Below, piece after piece: positions 46,431 to 56,963 of a stretch of DNA of 64,000 nt. Position 1 is the first letter of the stretch. Each line of letters opens with the position of its first letter. Source of the DNA: Zelopaecilomyces penicillatus. Its lineage: Eukaryota; Ascomycota; Sordariomycetes; Hypocreales; Pseudodiploosporaceae. A program made the translations under genes and the position numbers. The notes beneath the pieces were generated by a model that saw only the letters and a list, made by a program, of their open reading frames with translations, was not told where the DNA came from and ran no database searches. The stretch spans positions 6,014,001 through 6,078,000 of the forward strand of contig VCCP01000001.1 in NCBI GenBank assembly GCA_005765155.1. The letters are read 5' to 3'.

Positions 46431-47869
46431 TTACATCCTCATTGTCATTAAAGAGACTCTTTCCATCTCACCCACATTTCCGTGTCCACCCAAGGCCCAT
46501 TTTTCGGACACAGTCCGCGAGTTAAGGATACTACGCAGCATTCCACTGGCGCCCCAGTACTCCATCAGTACCCTCGCGTCCTCCTTGGGAACTCCCTCCA
46601 GCCGGAGAACAAAGCTGTTCTTCAGTGCGTCATAGACACGCTCATCATATTTTCGCTCATACGGTTGTGGTTTGGGTACCTCCCGGCCAGCCTGGCCAGC
46701 TTCAAGCTGAGACAAGACAAGTTCTTGTGATGGGTGGTGATGGCTGTTATTTTCAGAGGTGGCGGCAATGACAGCACCGCCGTTTGGCAAGAGGGTCTTG
46801 CCCGACAGTGCGTCAACGAACATGCGGACGAGGACGAGGTCGTGAGAATGGACTTTCTTGAACGCAGGGTCTCTGTAGGCACTGATCTTGTTGATGTGCG
46901 CAAGTCCATCGAGAGAAAGCAGCACAGGTGGCCGTCCCGGCTGGGTCAGCTCAGTCCATAGTGCGCTGAGAGTTGGCCAAGCAAACTCGCTTTCCTTTGC
47001 ACTCAGTGCCAGGTCGGCCAGAGTAGCGCCCTGTTTCAGGTTGCTCAGACGAGACCAATCTTGCTGAAGAGGCAGTTTCTCCAGCACCGCTTTATTCGCC
47101 TTGTAGATGTTCTGAATAAGCTTGAGGCAGTAGACGGGTTGTGTAAACTGGATTGGCTCCGTATCTGGGATTGGCGAGTACTCGGTATTTCCGTTCGTTA
47201 AATCCTGGCCTGGCATACAATCAGCAAGCTGTTCCCGCTAGGTGAGCTGCCAAAGAACAAACCTTCAGGGATATTAATCACAACCCATTCGTTCATCAAT
47301 GCATACGACATGGCCTGTAGCAGCGCCAGGCTTTTCCCGGAAAGCCGACTGCCCGTCAATACGCATTTCAGAGCTTCCTTCTTCGCAGCCGAATCCTCCA
47401 ACTTGCTCATAAGCTCCACTGTTTCCTTCCGCACGAGAACATGCGGCTGTCTAAATAGGTTCCAAGTCTGTGTCGTCTTGAACGCTTCCAACGCCCGCAG
47501 CTGATCGACAACCTGATCCGGAATAGCAAACATCTTGCCGCCATTATCGCTCTTCGACATCGTCCCAGCTTCCAGCGTCTCCAGGTTCGGCACAGGCAGA
47601 GCGCTGTTATTGCTGAGCTGGATTCGTTTCCGGAATGCCTTCCGCTCGCCGGGGTTGGGCTTTTTAACTGGAACAATGTTCTGCTTCTTCTTGTACGTCT
47701 TTTTGGTCTTCTTCGGTAGATCTTTGCGGCTTTTGATTGACGGCGGCGGCGCAGCTGCAAGGAAGCTGCTGGTGGAAAAGGGGGCGATGGCCATGAGGAT
47801 AGGTTGGATTCTCGGCGCGATGGGTAATGCCGGCCTCATGAGGCTCCGCAGAGAAGTTGCGGATGCCAT
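46431..47869 (-). CDS. RSM23: Mitochondrial small-subunit ribosomal protein mS29 (Rsm23/DAP3)
   Basis: Two exons on minus, 47263-47869 and 46431-47209, give 461 aa. Splicing (53-nt intron with a GTTTGT donor) restores NIPEGQDLTNGNTEYSPI, a DAP3-family signature. The first 40 residues are Arg/Ala/Ser-rich without acids, as in a mitochondrial targeting signal. A basic Lys-rich stretch follows (47-80), then a P-loop GSRLSGKS at 173-180, and a DAP3 GTPase-like fold to the end. The protein is a GTP-binding component of the mitoribosome small-subunit head. It converges with MCM7 and diverges from RRS1. Confidence 0.92.
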
Positions 47870-48378
47870 GACTGCGCTGGGATAAATGTCCGGGAATCTA
47901 TATCAGCCGTAGTGTAACCTATGGCCGCATTGGAGCCAATTGGGTCGATCGGTCGGGTTGCTGCACGCCTCCTGCGATGGGGGTTTTTAGGAGCACTGGG
48001 ACAAAAATCTTGGTGGTGAAGCAAGCAACTGGCTGGATCAAGTGCTCCACTGCAGATACATTGCCTAGCGCAAGCCCAGCATAGGCTGGATCCGAGCCCG
48101 CCTTATTTTGGGCCACATATCGGAAAATCTACCCCCGCTGATCCGATAGAGTCCAATCGCCCAGCTCTGTGTATCCTTCTTATCCTTATCGGCCAAAAAT
48201 TTGAGACTTGAGCTTGCGCAAAAAAGTTCCAGTAGGCAGGCTATTTGCACTTCCTGCTGCTCCCAGCAAATCCCTAGTCCGAACCGTGAGACTGCCTCAA
48301 TCATTTCAACAACAAACGAAAGAAGACAACACTTGAATAGCACATTCATTAGGGAATTTCCATTTCAGAAGTTTCGTA
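47870..48378. promoter_or_regulatory. Divergent promoter RSM23/RRS1
   Basis: 509 bases between two ribosome-related genes. A CCAAT box lies at 47935-47939 (GAGCCAATTGG). An AAAAATTT element at 48195-48202, about 177 bp before RRS1, resembles the rRNA-processing element of ribosome-biogenesis genes. Both are short and could be chance. Confidence 0.35.
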
Positions 48379-48969
48379 ATGTCGCTTCTTAATTCGAAAC
48401 CAAAGCTGCCTGTCGCAGTTGAAAAGCCATCGCCCTATACGTTTGATTTGGGCCACCTTCTCGCCGAGGACCCCAATACCATCACATTGGACCGCTCCGA
48501 CATTGAACAGTCTCTCGCTGAAGTCGCCCGCGATGGCGCCCAGTCTTTGATCAACCAGCTTCTCAGCACCTGCCCTCTCAAATCCACAACCGACGGTGTC
48601 CTGTTGACGCTGCCACCGCCAACGACACGGCTTCCGCGTGAGAAGCCAGTGCCCGAAGCCAAGCCGCCGACGAAGTGGGAGCGGTTCGCTGCCAAGAAGG
48701 GTATCAAGCCCAAGACCAGAGAGCAGCGCAAGAACTTGGCGTTTGACGAGGAGTCCGGAGAGTGGAAGAGGAAGTGGGGTTACCAGGCTTTGAACAAGAA
48801 GGGCGAGGGTGACTGGCTTGTGGAGGTTGATGAGAATGTTGAGAAGAACCGCAAAGAGGGAACTAGCATTAGAGCTGATGGGAGGAGGGAAAGGAAAGAG
48901 AGAGTCAAGCGGAACGAGAGAATGATGAGGAAAAACCAGGCGGATGCCGTTGACAAATCTAAGAAGTAA
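48379..48969 (+). CDS. RRS1: Ribosome biogenesis regulator Rrs1
   Basis: A single exon of 196 aa. The pattern fits the Rrs1 family: an N-terminal FDLGHLLAEDPN segment (about 22-33), a central KPPTKWERFAAKKGIKPK block (about 95-112), FDEESGEWKRKWGYQ (about 122-136), and a very basic Arg/Lys/Glu C-terminus. Rrs1, with Rpf2, brings 5S RNP into pre-60S particles in the nucleolus. The ATG at 48379 is the first in frame and follows a stop-containing leader. It faces RSM23 head-to-head and converges with the RhoGAP gene. Confidence 0.94.
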   Translation: MSLLNSKPKLPVAVEKPSPYTFDLGHLLAEDPNTITLDRSDIEQSLAEVARDGAQSLINQLLSTCPLKSTTDGVLLTLPPPTTRLPREKPVPEAKPPTKWERFAAKKGIKPKTREQRKNLAFDEESGEWKRKWGYQALNKKGEGDWLVEVDENVEKNRKEGTSIRADGRRERKERVKRNERMMRKNQADAVDKSKK

Positions 48970-49812
48970 GGTCAAAGCAATTCCGTCAATTAGGGGACCT
49001 AGGGCACACACAGTTTATACGCAGCTATATGGCTATGGCGTTTGGCATACGGCGTTGGGCTTCGGTATTGAAAAGTCACTATTCTCTTTCCATCAAGGAT
49101 GTCCATTCGCTTGCATAGACAATGTGACAATGTCGCACTTTCTTTGTTATCGTTCGTTGCCTTCAATGCCCGCTAATACATGTCCCTTACTATGGCTTGT
49201 CCTGCCTGACGGTGCTCAACTCCACTCCTATTACATCCCCTACATGATAACTACCCCTGCCATATTATACACTTGATGCCATTTCTGGCTGGTTGCCTAC
49301 AAAGTTTGATAGAGCTGGAATTGAATCCTATGCAGGCAGCGCATCCAATCGTTGGTGTTGCCCCTCGCAGAAAGCCATCGTTATACCGGAATCTCTAACA
49401 AACAACAGGTACACATATGTATCCTATCAGAAAATCCCCTGCCCAACGCCCATGATACGTAAATGATGAGATGTGGTAATATCGACTTTTCTTTTGGCAT
49501 AAACTGTGACGTTGAGGTTGCTAAAGCTTGGCTCGAACGACTGGCTACTCCGAATAACGACGGTAAAGAATCATACCCCGTTCCACACACATGCCATCGC
49601 TCTTCTACTTCCCACCCACGCGGGTCGGAGAACTGTCGCATGGGAGCTGAAGGAAGTTGAGAAAATGAAAAGAGAAAATAAGTCGTGAAAAACATCATAT
49701 CATGAATCAGTCAAAGTCAAAGACATGCGTACGCAAACATTTGCTAGGGTATCTCTGCCAAAAGTAAAGAACGAGAGAATAATCGAGCCGCATGGCAGAT
49801 GGGCTGATTGAT
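48970..49812. other. Convergent intergenic RRS1/RhoGAP
   Basis: 843 bases of 3' flank. Open frames of 60-110 codons are present but have no domain or protein-like character. No repeat or RNA gene recognised. Confidence 0.5.
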
Positions 49813-52130
49813 TTAAAAGCCGAGTGGTGATAGCGGCTGGATTGGTGACAGTGGGCGTATATCTCGTCCAGCAGCTGGTGGGGCCGGCGTGAGGCCAGCT
49901 ACGGTTTCGACAGTGGCCCCTGGGTCCTCGTCACTATCTGCTGTCATGGTTGTTGATGCGGTTGAAATGCTTGAGCCGATGCTTGCATTAGACTCGGAAA
50001 GGTGAGGTTGGTGTTTGCTGAGTTTTCCTGTTTGGTCGCTATTGCCATTACTGTTGCCATTACTGTTGCCATTACCATTGCCATTACCATTGCCATTATG
50101 GGAAGGCTTGCCATGGTCTGGAGAAGGAACATCTCGGTCTTCTTGAGCATTGTTTTGTGAAGGTGGCTGCAAATCGGACAGGCCCCGTGGCGGTGGTTGA
50201 TCGAAAAGCATGTACTCTTCTTCGATGTATCTTGGTTCGTTTTTGCAGCCTTTCCAGCAATCCCGCCAGTCGCAAACAAGAAATTTGAAGCAAAAAGCGT
50301 CAATCTTCATGCAGGGCTGGAAACAGATGCACAGATTTCTGAAGTCCATTTTGTTCTTGTCGGAATGGGCAAGGAGAAGGCTAAGATGGCATGTAATCGC
50401 AAAGAGAAGATAGTATTTGAATGGTGATAGATTTGAGAGCTCGTCGACCAGCAACTGCGGCACCTTCTCAGCTCCAATGCATTCTCGGGCAATTCGGTCC
50501 TGGGCCTCCTTGGGGAAGAGCTCATCTGGTAGCTCCCTGAGCCATGCTTTTAGCATTGAGCCAATGATATTGATATCATAGAGATCATGTTCTTCGAATA
50601 GATTGACATCATAGCCTGTATAAATGTTAGCTAGTGGAACTTGGCTTGCATGACTTTGATCGCATCACATACGCTCATCAAACCTTCTTTGCCATTTCTT
50701 AATCTGGGGTCCACTCCCAGGCACTCGGTATAAGCCCTCCACTTCACATCCTTTATAGTTAAGGTAGTCAATCGCTCGCCATGGAAAGGCTGGCATCCAA
50801 AATTCCGTCTTGTCCCTAGAGTTTTCAAGTCGCTTGGATATGCGAGTCAACCTTGCTTGCTCAACCAAGGGCATGTTAATGACCTTTAGTCTGTAGTGTT
50901 CATCGTCAACCAGGGGCTCTCTCTCATTCGTGCTGCCGCTTCGCGAGCCTTTTCCAAAGAGGCCTTTGCTGATCATATCGGCAGCCCTCGTCGAAGAATT
51001 TCTCAGCCCGCTGAGAAAGGTCAAGCCTCCAGTTTCTCGTAGTGAGGAAGGGTGGGCCCCATGTTCTCTATCTCGATGGCTTTCCCTGCTCATGGCCGTC
51101 TCTCGCGAAAGTGCCCGATCTTCTGACCGATTTCTGACGGTGGAATTCATCATGTCCCTAAATGTGCGGTCCTGAGCGACTGGCGATGTCCTTAGCGGTA
51201 TGTGGTTGTCGTAGAGGGCGGGGTTGTGCGCTGATGCGGGGACTGGAATAGGCGACGCTTTTGGACTGCCGTTGTCCCTATCACGATTTGACTTTGTACG
51301 GCTCAGCAGCCCAAAAGATTTGGACTTATTTTTTCGTGCGGAAGATGACTGCGACGCGGCGTCGTGGTCTCCGGAAGAAGATAATGAAAGGTCGGAGCGT
51401 GATGGGAACGCGGGAAATTGCTTTTGAATAGCCTCGTCTGCTATGGAGTCTAGGAAAAAGCCCATCAAGGTTAGCAAAAATCTGGATATGTTACGGTTGG
51501 TATAGGCAAGGCAAAAGCCACAAAAGACACAGCTGTAATTCAATAAAGCACACGTGCTCTTTGTTGGGCGTGTGGTGTGGAGGTCTTTTTGTTTCTTCTT
51601 GTCACTTTGAGCATACCTGTTCTTCTTCCTGTTCCAATCCCCTCGCTCCCCCTTGTCAGTATTTGACCTCGAGACTCAGAATACTGGTGGGTCTGGCTGG
51701 CAGCCCTTGAGCCTTTGTTGAACTGGAAAAAGCCGGCCTTTACGGGTTTGGACCCGTCGGTCGAGACGTGGCGTAGCCCTTGGGGAGAGAGTTCGGCAGA
51801 AGGCAAGTCAAAGGCGGAGGAGATGGGCGGGTAGGCGTGGGAGGCAGGCGTGGTATCATCACCAGCAGGTTGGGGGTAACGGTGCTGTGGGTTGGAGTCG
51901 TTGGTAGCGACCTGTATGCCAGCCGACCTCGCTGACTGCGCTGGGCTGTTAGGGGCGATGAATCTGCTGGTGGTGAAGGGGGATGAGCGTTGCGATCTAG
52001 GCGATCTTGACTCGGACAACGACAAGGCTGCTAATGAAGCTGTTTCAGCAGAGGGCGGCGGGTTGTCTTCACGGCCAAGGGCATGAGAATCCGCCAGCAT
52101 CAGCGGCTGGGGTGTGGGCTTGCGTCCCAT
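49813..52130 (-). CDS. RhoGAP-domain protein
   Basis: Three exons on minus, 51617-52130, 50673-51449 and 49813-50615, give 697 aa. Introns have GCTAAC branch sites, and joins read GRRT|DSIADE and RRFDE|RYDVNLF. The first 350 residues are Ser/Pro-rich and disordered. The RhoGAP domain spans about 385-530, with the catalytic arginine in GCEVEGLYRVPGSG (about Arg412). Its end is Cys-rich (CICFQPC...FLVCDWRDCWKGC), a form I associate with one fungal RhoGAP subfamily. The tail holds an Asn-Gly/Asn-Ser repeat, then SPIQPLSPLGF. It should speed GTP hydrolysis by a Rho/Cdc42-type GTPase in polarity or wall growth; the target is unknown. The start is the ATG at 52130. The frame stays open further upstream without an ATG, so an extra 5' exon is possible. 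Confidence 0.82.
50041..50098 (-). repeat. Coding 6/12-bp minisatellite (Asn-Gly/Asn-Ser)
   Basis: About nine 6-bp units alternating ATTGCC, ATTACC and ATTACTGTTGCC on the plus strand, within the last exon of the RhoGAP gene. They encode a run of Asn-Gly and Asn-Ser dipeptides. All units keep the frame, so copy-number change would only alter linker length. Confidence 0.85.
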
Positions 52131-52587
52131 CTTGAACCCTGGCAACTTGGATCGCTCGAGCTGCTGGTAAGAGCGGTAGCGGCTGCGTAACTGCGTAATC
52201 CTCTGCCGCAGAAGCGCAGCCTGAGCTTGTGTCTGGTGCAGAGGATACCCTCGCCTACTCCCAGGTACCTGTGTAAGGGTGGGTCGGTGATCCAACAGCT
52301 AGGTAGAATACAGACGAGCGCAACAGGCTTTGGGAGCGAAGCTGAGGAGAGGACGGGGGGGAGCAGTAGATGGCAGTCGGGGATTTTAGATGCTTCAGCT
52401 GTGCTTCGTGTGTACCATGAATGATACAGGCGTGTACACAGGACTATACACGATAGCGACAGGTAAAGGAGGGCAGGCAAGTGGGGTCTGGCAGAGGGGA
52501 GAGACCGTCTCTGCCGACGCTGCTCAGTGCTGCGTGCAGTCTTAGTTGGGTTGTTTTGTATGGAAAACTGGTCTGTGGGTGGGCACA

Positions 52588-52622
52588 AGGAGAGAGAGGG
52601 AGAGGGAGAGAGAGGGGGGAAA
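52588..52622 (-). promoter_or_regulatory. Polypyrimidine tract of the RhoGAP promoter
   Basis: Pure GA on the plus strand, thus CT on the coding strand, about 460-490 bp before the RhoGAP ATG. Such tracts are frequent at fungal core promoters. It is also simple sequence prone to slippage. Confidence 0.4.
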
Positions 52623-53088
52623 ACCACTTCTGTGTCTGAAGCTAAAGCTGGCTGTTTTTGGACTTTAGACGGTGAACCTCCAGGTCACTCTGGTCGCGGC
52701 TGGGTCGAGGTTCACAGAGTGGCACTGCCGTCCTGAATTGTTCTGTATTTACCTATAGTTGGGTGTGGGTGCAGACAGGCCTTGGCATTGGCATCGTTCG
52801 ACGTGTAAATTGATAGACATGCAGAAGGTACTGGCCGATGGATTGGGCAGTAAAATGCAACTGATGCAAGGGCAAGCGCTGAAGGAATTGCTAGCCGATG
52901 GATCAGCTCGATGATGATGATGATGTTGGCGGTTGATTCTGACTCGGATGGGCTACTCCGTACTCAGCCAAGCCGGTAAGTAATACAGGTACTAACACAC
53001 CTATGGAGGCAGCTAGGTAGGTACTATAGTATACCTAAGTCATTGCCAATATGTTAGACCAGGTACTACTTCTCCGTCGCTTGGGCAG

Positions 53089-53331
53089 TTGTATCATAAG
53101 TACTATGACACCCTTTTCGTTGTTGTCAGAGGTAAGGATGTCTCTAAGCTCCATCTACCGGATACCGTGTTGTGGGTAAAACTAAACGAAGGAGAAGAGT
53201 TGTTACAGTATGCAAATATAGACAGGCTGATATCTGATGCCGAAACATATACAATTGGTATTCCTGCAGTCCATGGCCCGTATATTTTAGCTCGTGCCAG
53301 ATGCATGTTACAAGCCAGCCAATGCGATTAA
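53089..53331 (+). CDS. Possible small orphan ORF (80 aa)
   Basis: An ATG-started frame of 80 codons with fairly normal residue use (LHLPDTVLWVKLNEGEELL, LISDAETYTIGIP). It resembles no family I know. There are no flanking splice signals that extend it, and it starts beside a GTAC-rich island in otherwise empty DNA. It could equally be a chance frame or the remnant of a gene. Confidence 0.15.
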   Translation: MYHKYYDTLFVVVRGKDVSKLHLPDTVLWVKLNEGEELLQYANIDRLISDAETYTIGIPAVHGPYILARARCMLQASQCD

Positions 53332-55116
53332 GGGGTAATTCCGTATTAATGCGCTAAAGGGGAGCGAGTATAAACTGTTTGCACTGCACGTTCATTGTTT
53401 CCCTCTTCCTGATGTAGCGGGTTTCGAACAATAGCCACAGCGTGCACTTAATGAATGAATCAAGCATGAAAAATGCGCCTGCAATTCTGCAAATAAAGTC
53501 CAAGAGCTAGCTGTATTGATGAGGGTTTTTTTTTTTTTCTCACAGCAACATATCGTAAAATAAATCCTGACATCACAAGTTGGACAGATTTGTACAGCGG
53601 CAATAAAGAGACACTCTGTGCTATGTTGTGCTCGGAGCCCTCGTATCTCGACATTGCGAGCTTCGAATTGGCAACCTAGCGCATCTGAAACGAGCTGTCG
53701 CACCTCTGGGCTTGCAGTGGAGTGCGCCTCTCAACCACTCTCATCCAGGGGCACGCCCTGTAATTTCACTGGCTATGACCCTTATTAGGGTCTGGTGTCT
53801 GGCGCATGGGGCGTCAGCACTGGGGCCTTCCGCTAGTTTTCAGCGAAGGTACCTACTTGGTATTATTAGGTACGCTGTAACACAACCGCCTGCCCCACTG
53901 CTAGCTTGGTTGCCCAGCTCCTTATTACGGAATGGCTACACACCCGGACCAACAGCATGGCTGTCGCCAATATGCTGCCCACACATACAGATTCATAAGC
54001 CTCCACTCCCTATCCGGCAGTTGGGTTGTCATTGAAATTAGCTGCTCAGGGGATGTACAGCGCTACTACACTCCTAGGTATCAACCAAGGTATTTTGCTA
54101 CTGTAGGTGCAGGCACCAGCCTCCTTTCATACCTCTTATTGCCTAAGATATCACTGCCATAGATCGTTTTCCAAGCTGAGTGTTCCGTATCAAAAGATGA
54201 TTGGGGTCGGGGGACCTTACATGTTGCACATGTTGTAACTACAACTACCTCCCTAATAACAGCCATCTCTACAGAGGTATCTACTTCCTACCATCTCATA
54301 CTTTCTAAATAACCCTAACCGGCATCAACTCTATATATAGCTGCTGCATTCTTCTTACTCGTCATGACATGGTAAGTACTATTTTTCAGTCTTTTGTGAA
54401 TCTTCTCATTAAACTATCCTGCTGGGCAAGGTCATCCATCCACTGTGTCTCGGGACGCCATGTGAGTGATGCGTCATAGTGTAGAGGTATAGACAATTAG
54501 CGTACTCCGCCTAGACCCACGCATGGATCTCATTCTACAACTAACACCCTCCAAAAATTTACAAGAACGACAGCATTTCCCCCAATATTGAATTGAATAG
54601 AAACTCTACCAAACATTCTGGCAAAGTTTTCGGCTACCCTCTGTGATCCTGACCGCATGTAGCAAACAAACTGTATGTTTGCCTTGAAAGGATTTCTGTA
54701 CGGATATACCTAGCAGATCTATTGCCATGGCATAATAGGGCATGAATCATTTTGGGTAGGTGTATACCTGCATTCGTCACTACGCATTTGGTAGGTACTA
54801 GGTACTAACATTAGTGGCCAAACTGCATAATCGCTCCTCAGAATAATCAGCGAAAATACGAGATTTATGGAATAAAAGTACAGAATTAAAAAGAGTTCTT
54901 ACTACATAGTAATGAAATCATAAAACTGTTTGGGTGTGATCATTCAGGATGAACTGACCAATTGCTTTATGCAAAGGTAAGGTATTGCTGCCTACGTACA
55001 TCTAGATACTGGCGCTAGGACAGATAAGGTGTCTTGCACTATATGTTTCTGCAAACGACAATGTACAAATGTGAATGTTACTTCGCCAGCTCATCCTCCT
55101 AGCTACCCCAGTCACC

Positions 55117-56153
55117 ATGTCAGCACCTGGGAACAAGACGATAGACCAGGCTCTTGCCACAGAAGTGCATGTAAAATATGTTCAAAGTCTGGATACCAAG
55201 ACGGATGAGTTGGACTACTGGTTGACCGAGCACCTGCGACTGAATGGACTCTATTGGGGTTTGACGGCACTCCATCTATTAGGTCGTCCTGAAGCTCTTC
55301 CGCGTGATGCGACTATTGATTTCGTACTCTCATGTCAACATGAAAACGGAGGGTTCGGGGCTGCTCCCGGACACGACACGCATATGCTGTCCACAGTAAG
55401 TGCGGTGCAGATCCTCGCCATGGTCGACGGATTCGAGGAGCTGGAAGCTCGAGGCAAGGGAAAGGCGCAGGTCGGGAAGTGTAGGTCTCTTGAAAGCTTC
55501 ATCGTGAAGGGTGCTGCCCTAACACGATAACAGTCATGGCGGACCTTCAAAACAGAGAAAGTGGGAGCTTCTATGGCGACGAGTGGGGCGAAGAAGACAC
55601 TCGATTTCTCTACGCTGCCCTCAATGCTTTATCTCTCTTGGGGCTTCTTTCCCTCGTGGATGTCGATAAAGCCGTCTCTCACATTGCCGCATGTTCAAAC
55701 TTTGATGGTGGCTTCGGGGCTCGACCTGGCGCTGAGTCACATGCTGCCCAAATTTGGACATGTGTTGGGGCTCTCGCAATCGCAGGGCGAACCGACCTTA
55801 TTGATAAAGAGAAACTAGGCTGCTGGCTTAGCGAGAGACAGCTTCCAGGAGGTGGTCTGAACGGCCGACCGGAGAAGAAGGAAGACGTCTGCTACAGCTG
55901 GTGGGTATTAAGCAGTCTCGAAATTATCGGCCGCACCCATTGGATTGACCGCCAGGCCTTGATTAGCTTTATCCTGCGTTGTCAAGATCCCGAGTCAGGT
56001 GGCTTCTCAGACAGGCCGGGCAATATGGTGGATGTCTGGCATACCTGCTTTGGGCTCGCAGGCTTGAGTCTGCTTGGATATCCTGACACAGAGGCAGTAA
56101 ATCCAGTGTACTGCATGCCAAAGAAGATTGTGGCGAAACTTATTGGGCACTGA
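55117..56153 (+). CDS. BET2: Rab geranylgeranyltransferase beta subunit Bet2
   Basis: Two exons, 55117-55480 and 55534-56153, give 327 aa. The 53-nt intron splits a Phe codon and restores VGKFMADLQNRESGSF. Prenyltransferase alpha-alpha barrel repeats are visible: CQHENGGFGAAPGHD, SNFDGGFGARPGAESH, LPGGGLNGRPEKKEDVCYSWW and PESGGFSDRPGNMVDVWHT. The zinc ligands are the Asp and Cys of EDVCYSWW and the His of VWHT. With the alpha subunit Bet4 and the escort protein Mrs6, it adds geranylgeranyl groups to Rab GTPases, needed for all vesicle traffic. I chose the ATG at 55117 for its CACCATG context and fit to family length. An in-frame ATG at 55075 would add 14 hydrophobic residues. Confidence 0.94.
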
Positions 56154-56963
56154 AGGAGGAGGAGATATACTAGGCTTGATGGTGTGCATGGCAGCTACCA
56201 GTTGAGAGCACTACAATCTACCTTAAAAGATCCCCCTCTGTTGAAGGTGCTATCTTTCTTGCCAATACAAAGCCCGTCCGAATAAGCGCGGTAGGCACTA
56301 GTGAGAAAGATATAACGCGAGAGAAGAACAACGATGTGAGATTTTCAGGGGTAATACTGGTTGTCTCCTCTTAGCCCTTTAGCCCTTGCTCTGAAAGCCC
56401 ATCATAGAACTTCCGTATAGATGGCCTGGTTTCTGTATGGATTCTACTAGATATATCCACTTACAATATGTTGGAAGTCACATTCCAAAGTTTGCCAGGA
56501 TGTCTTGAGAACCCGTCAGAGAGTTAAGAAGATGCCCTCGACGAGACAACTCACCTCCATGGGGACATGACCACAACGAATCACAAGTAGTTCGTTAAGG
56601 ATTATATGAATAGATCTAATTGGTACTTATCTGTAGGTATGTGTCTACAGTAGACTGCTAAAGCGTACCTATAGGTAGGTAGTAGGCAGCTACAGGCTTG
56701 AACAGTGACCTTAGTGACGTCAAAGAGCCTGGAGTGCCCAAATTCTCGCTAATAAGGCGGTGTCTTTTCCCAGAATTCTGTCAGAGGGCAGAAAGGAAGG
56801 GAAAGAGGAAGGAGCAGTGGACACAGGCGGGAGCGAGACTTCGATGAAGCGAGGAGCTGAAAAGGTAGAGGCAGGCGAGTCTCCTTGCGAGTACGCCATA
56901 CAGCTTCGTTGACAAGCTTGAGAACCTTGTCAACCTCACCAATCGCTGTAATACCGCCTTGCC
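56154..56963. other. Intergenic BET2/C2H2 protein
   Basis: BET2 3' flank followed by the probable promoter of the next gene. A GGTAGGTAGTAGG patch lies near 56660-56690. The 118-codon minus frame at 56749-57105 overlaps the next gene's first exon and has no recognisable domain. Confidence 0.45.

Larger units (their letters stand above)
52131..55116. other. 3-kb gene-poor stretch between RhoGAP and BET2
   Basis: No gene confidently recognised. A GA-rich tract at 52588-52622 (CT-rich on the minus strand) is probably the RhoGAP core promoter. GTAC/GGTAGGT words cluster at 52960-53120, 53845-53875 and 54780-54820. A 13-T run lies at 53526-53538. An 80-codon frame at 53089-53331 looks somewhat protein-like and is listed separately. 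AT content rises toward BET2. Confidence 0.5.

Noticed and set aside
51540..52295. N-terminal extension of the RhoGAP protein to 52295
   Set aside because: The frame there would begin with TTG, with an in-frame stop just before it; the first real ATG is at 52130.
54466..54540. tRNA-like stretch with an A-box-like TAGTGTAGAGGT
   Set aside because: No B box (GGTTCRANNCC), no acceptor-stem pairing and no anticodon arm that I can fold.
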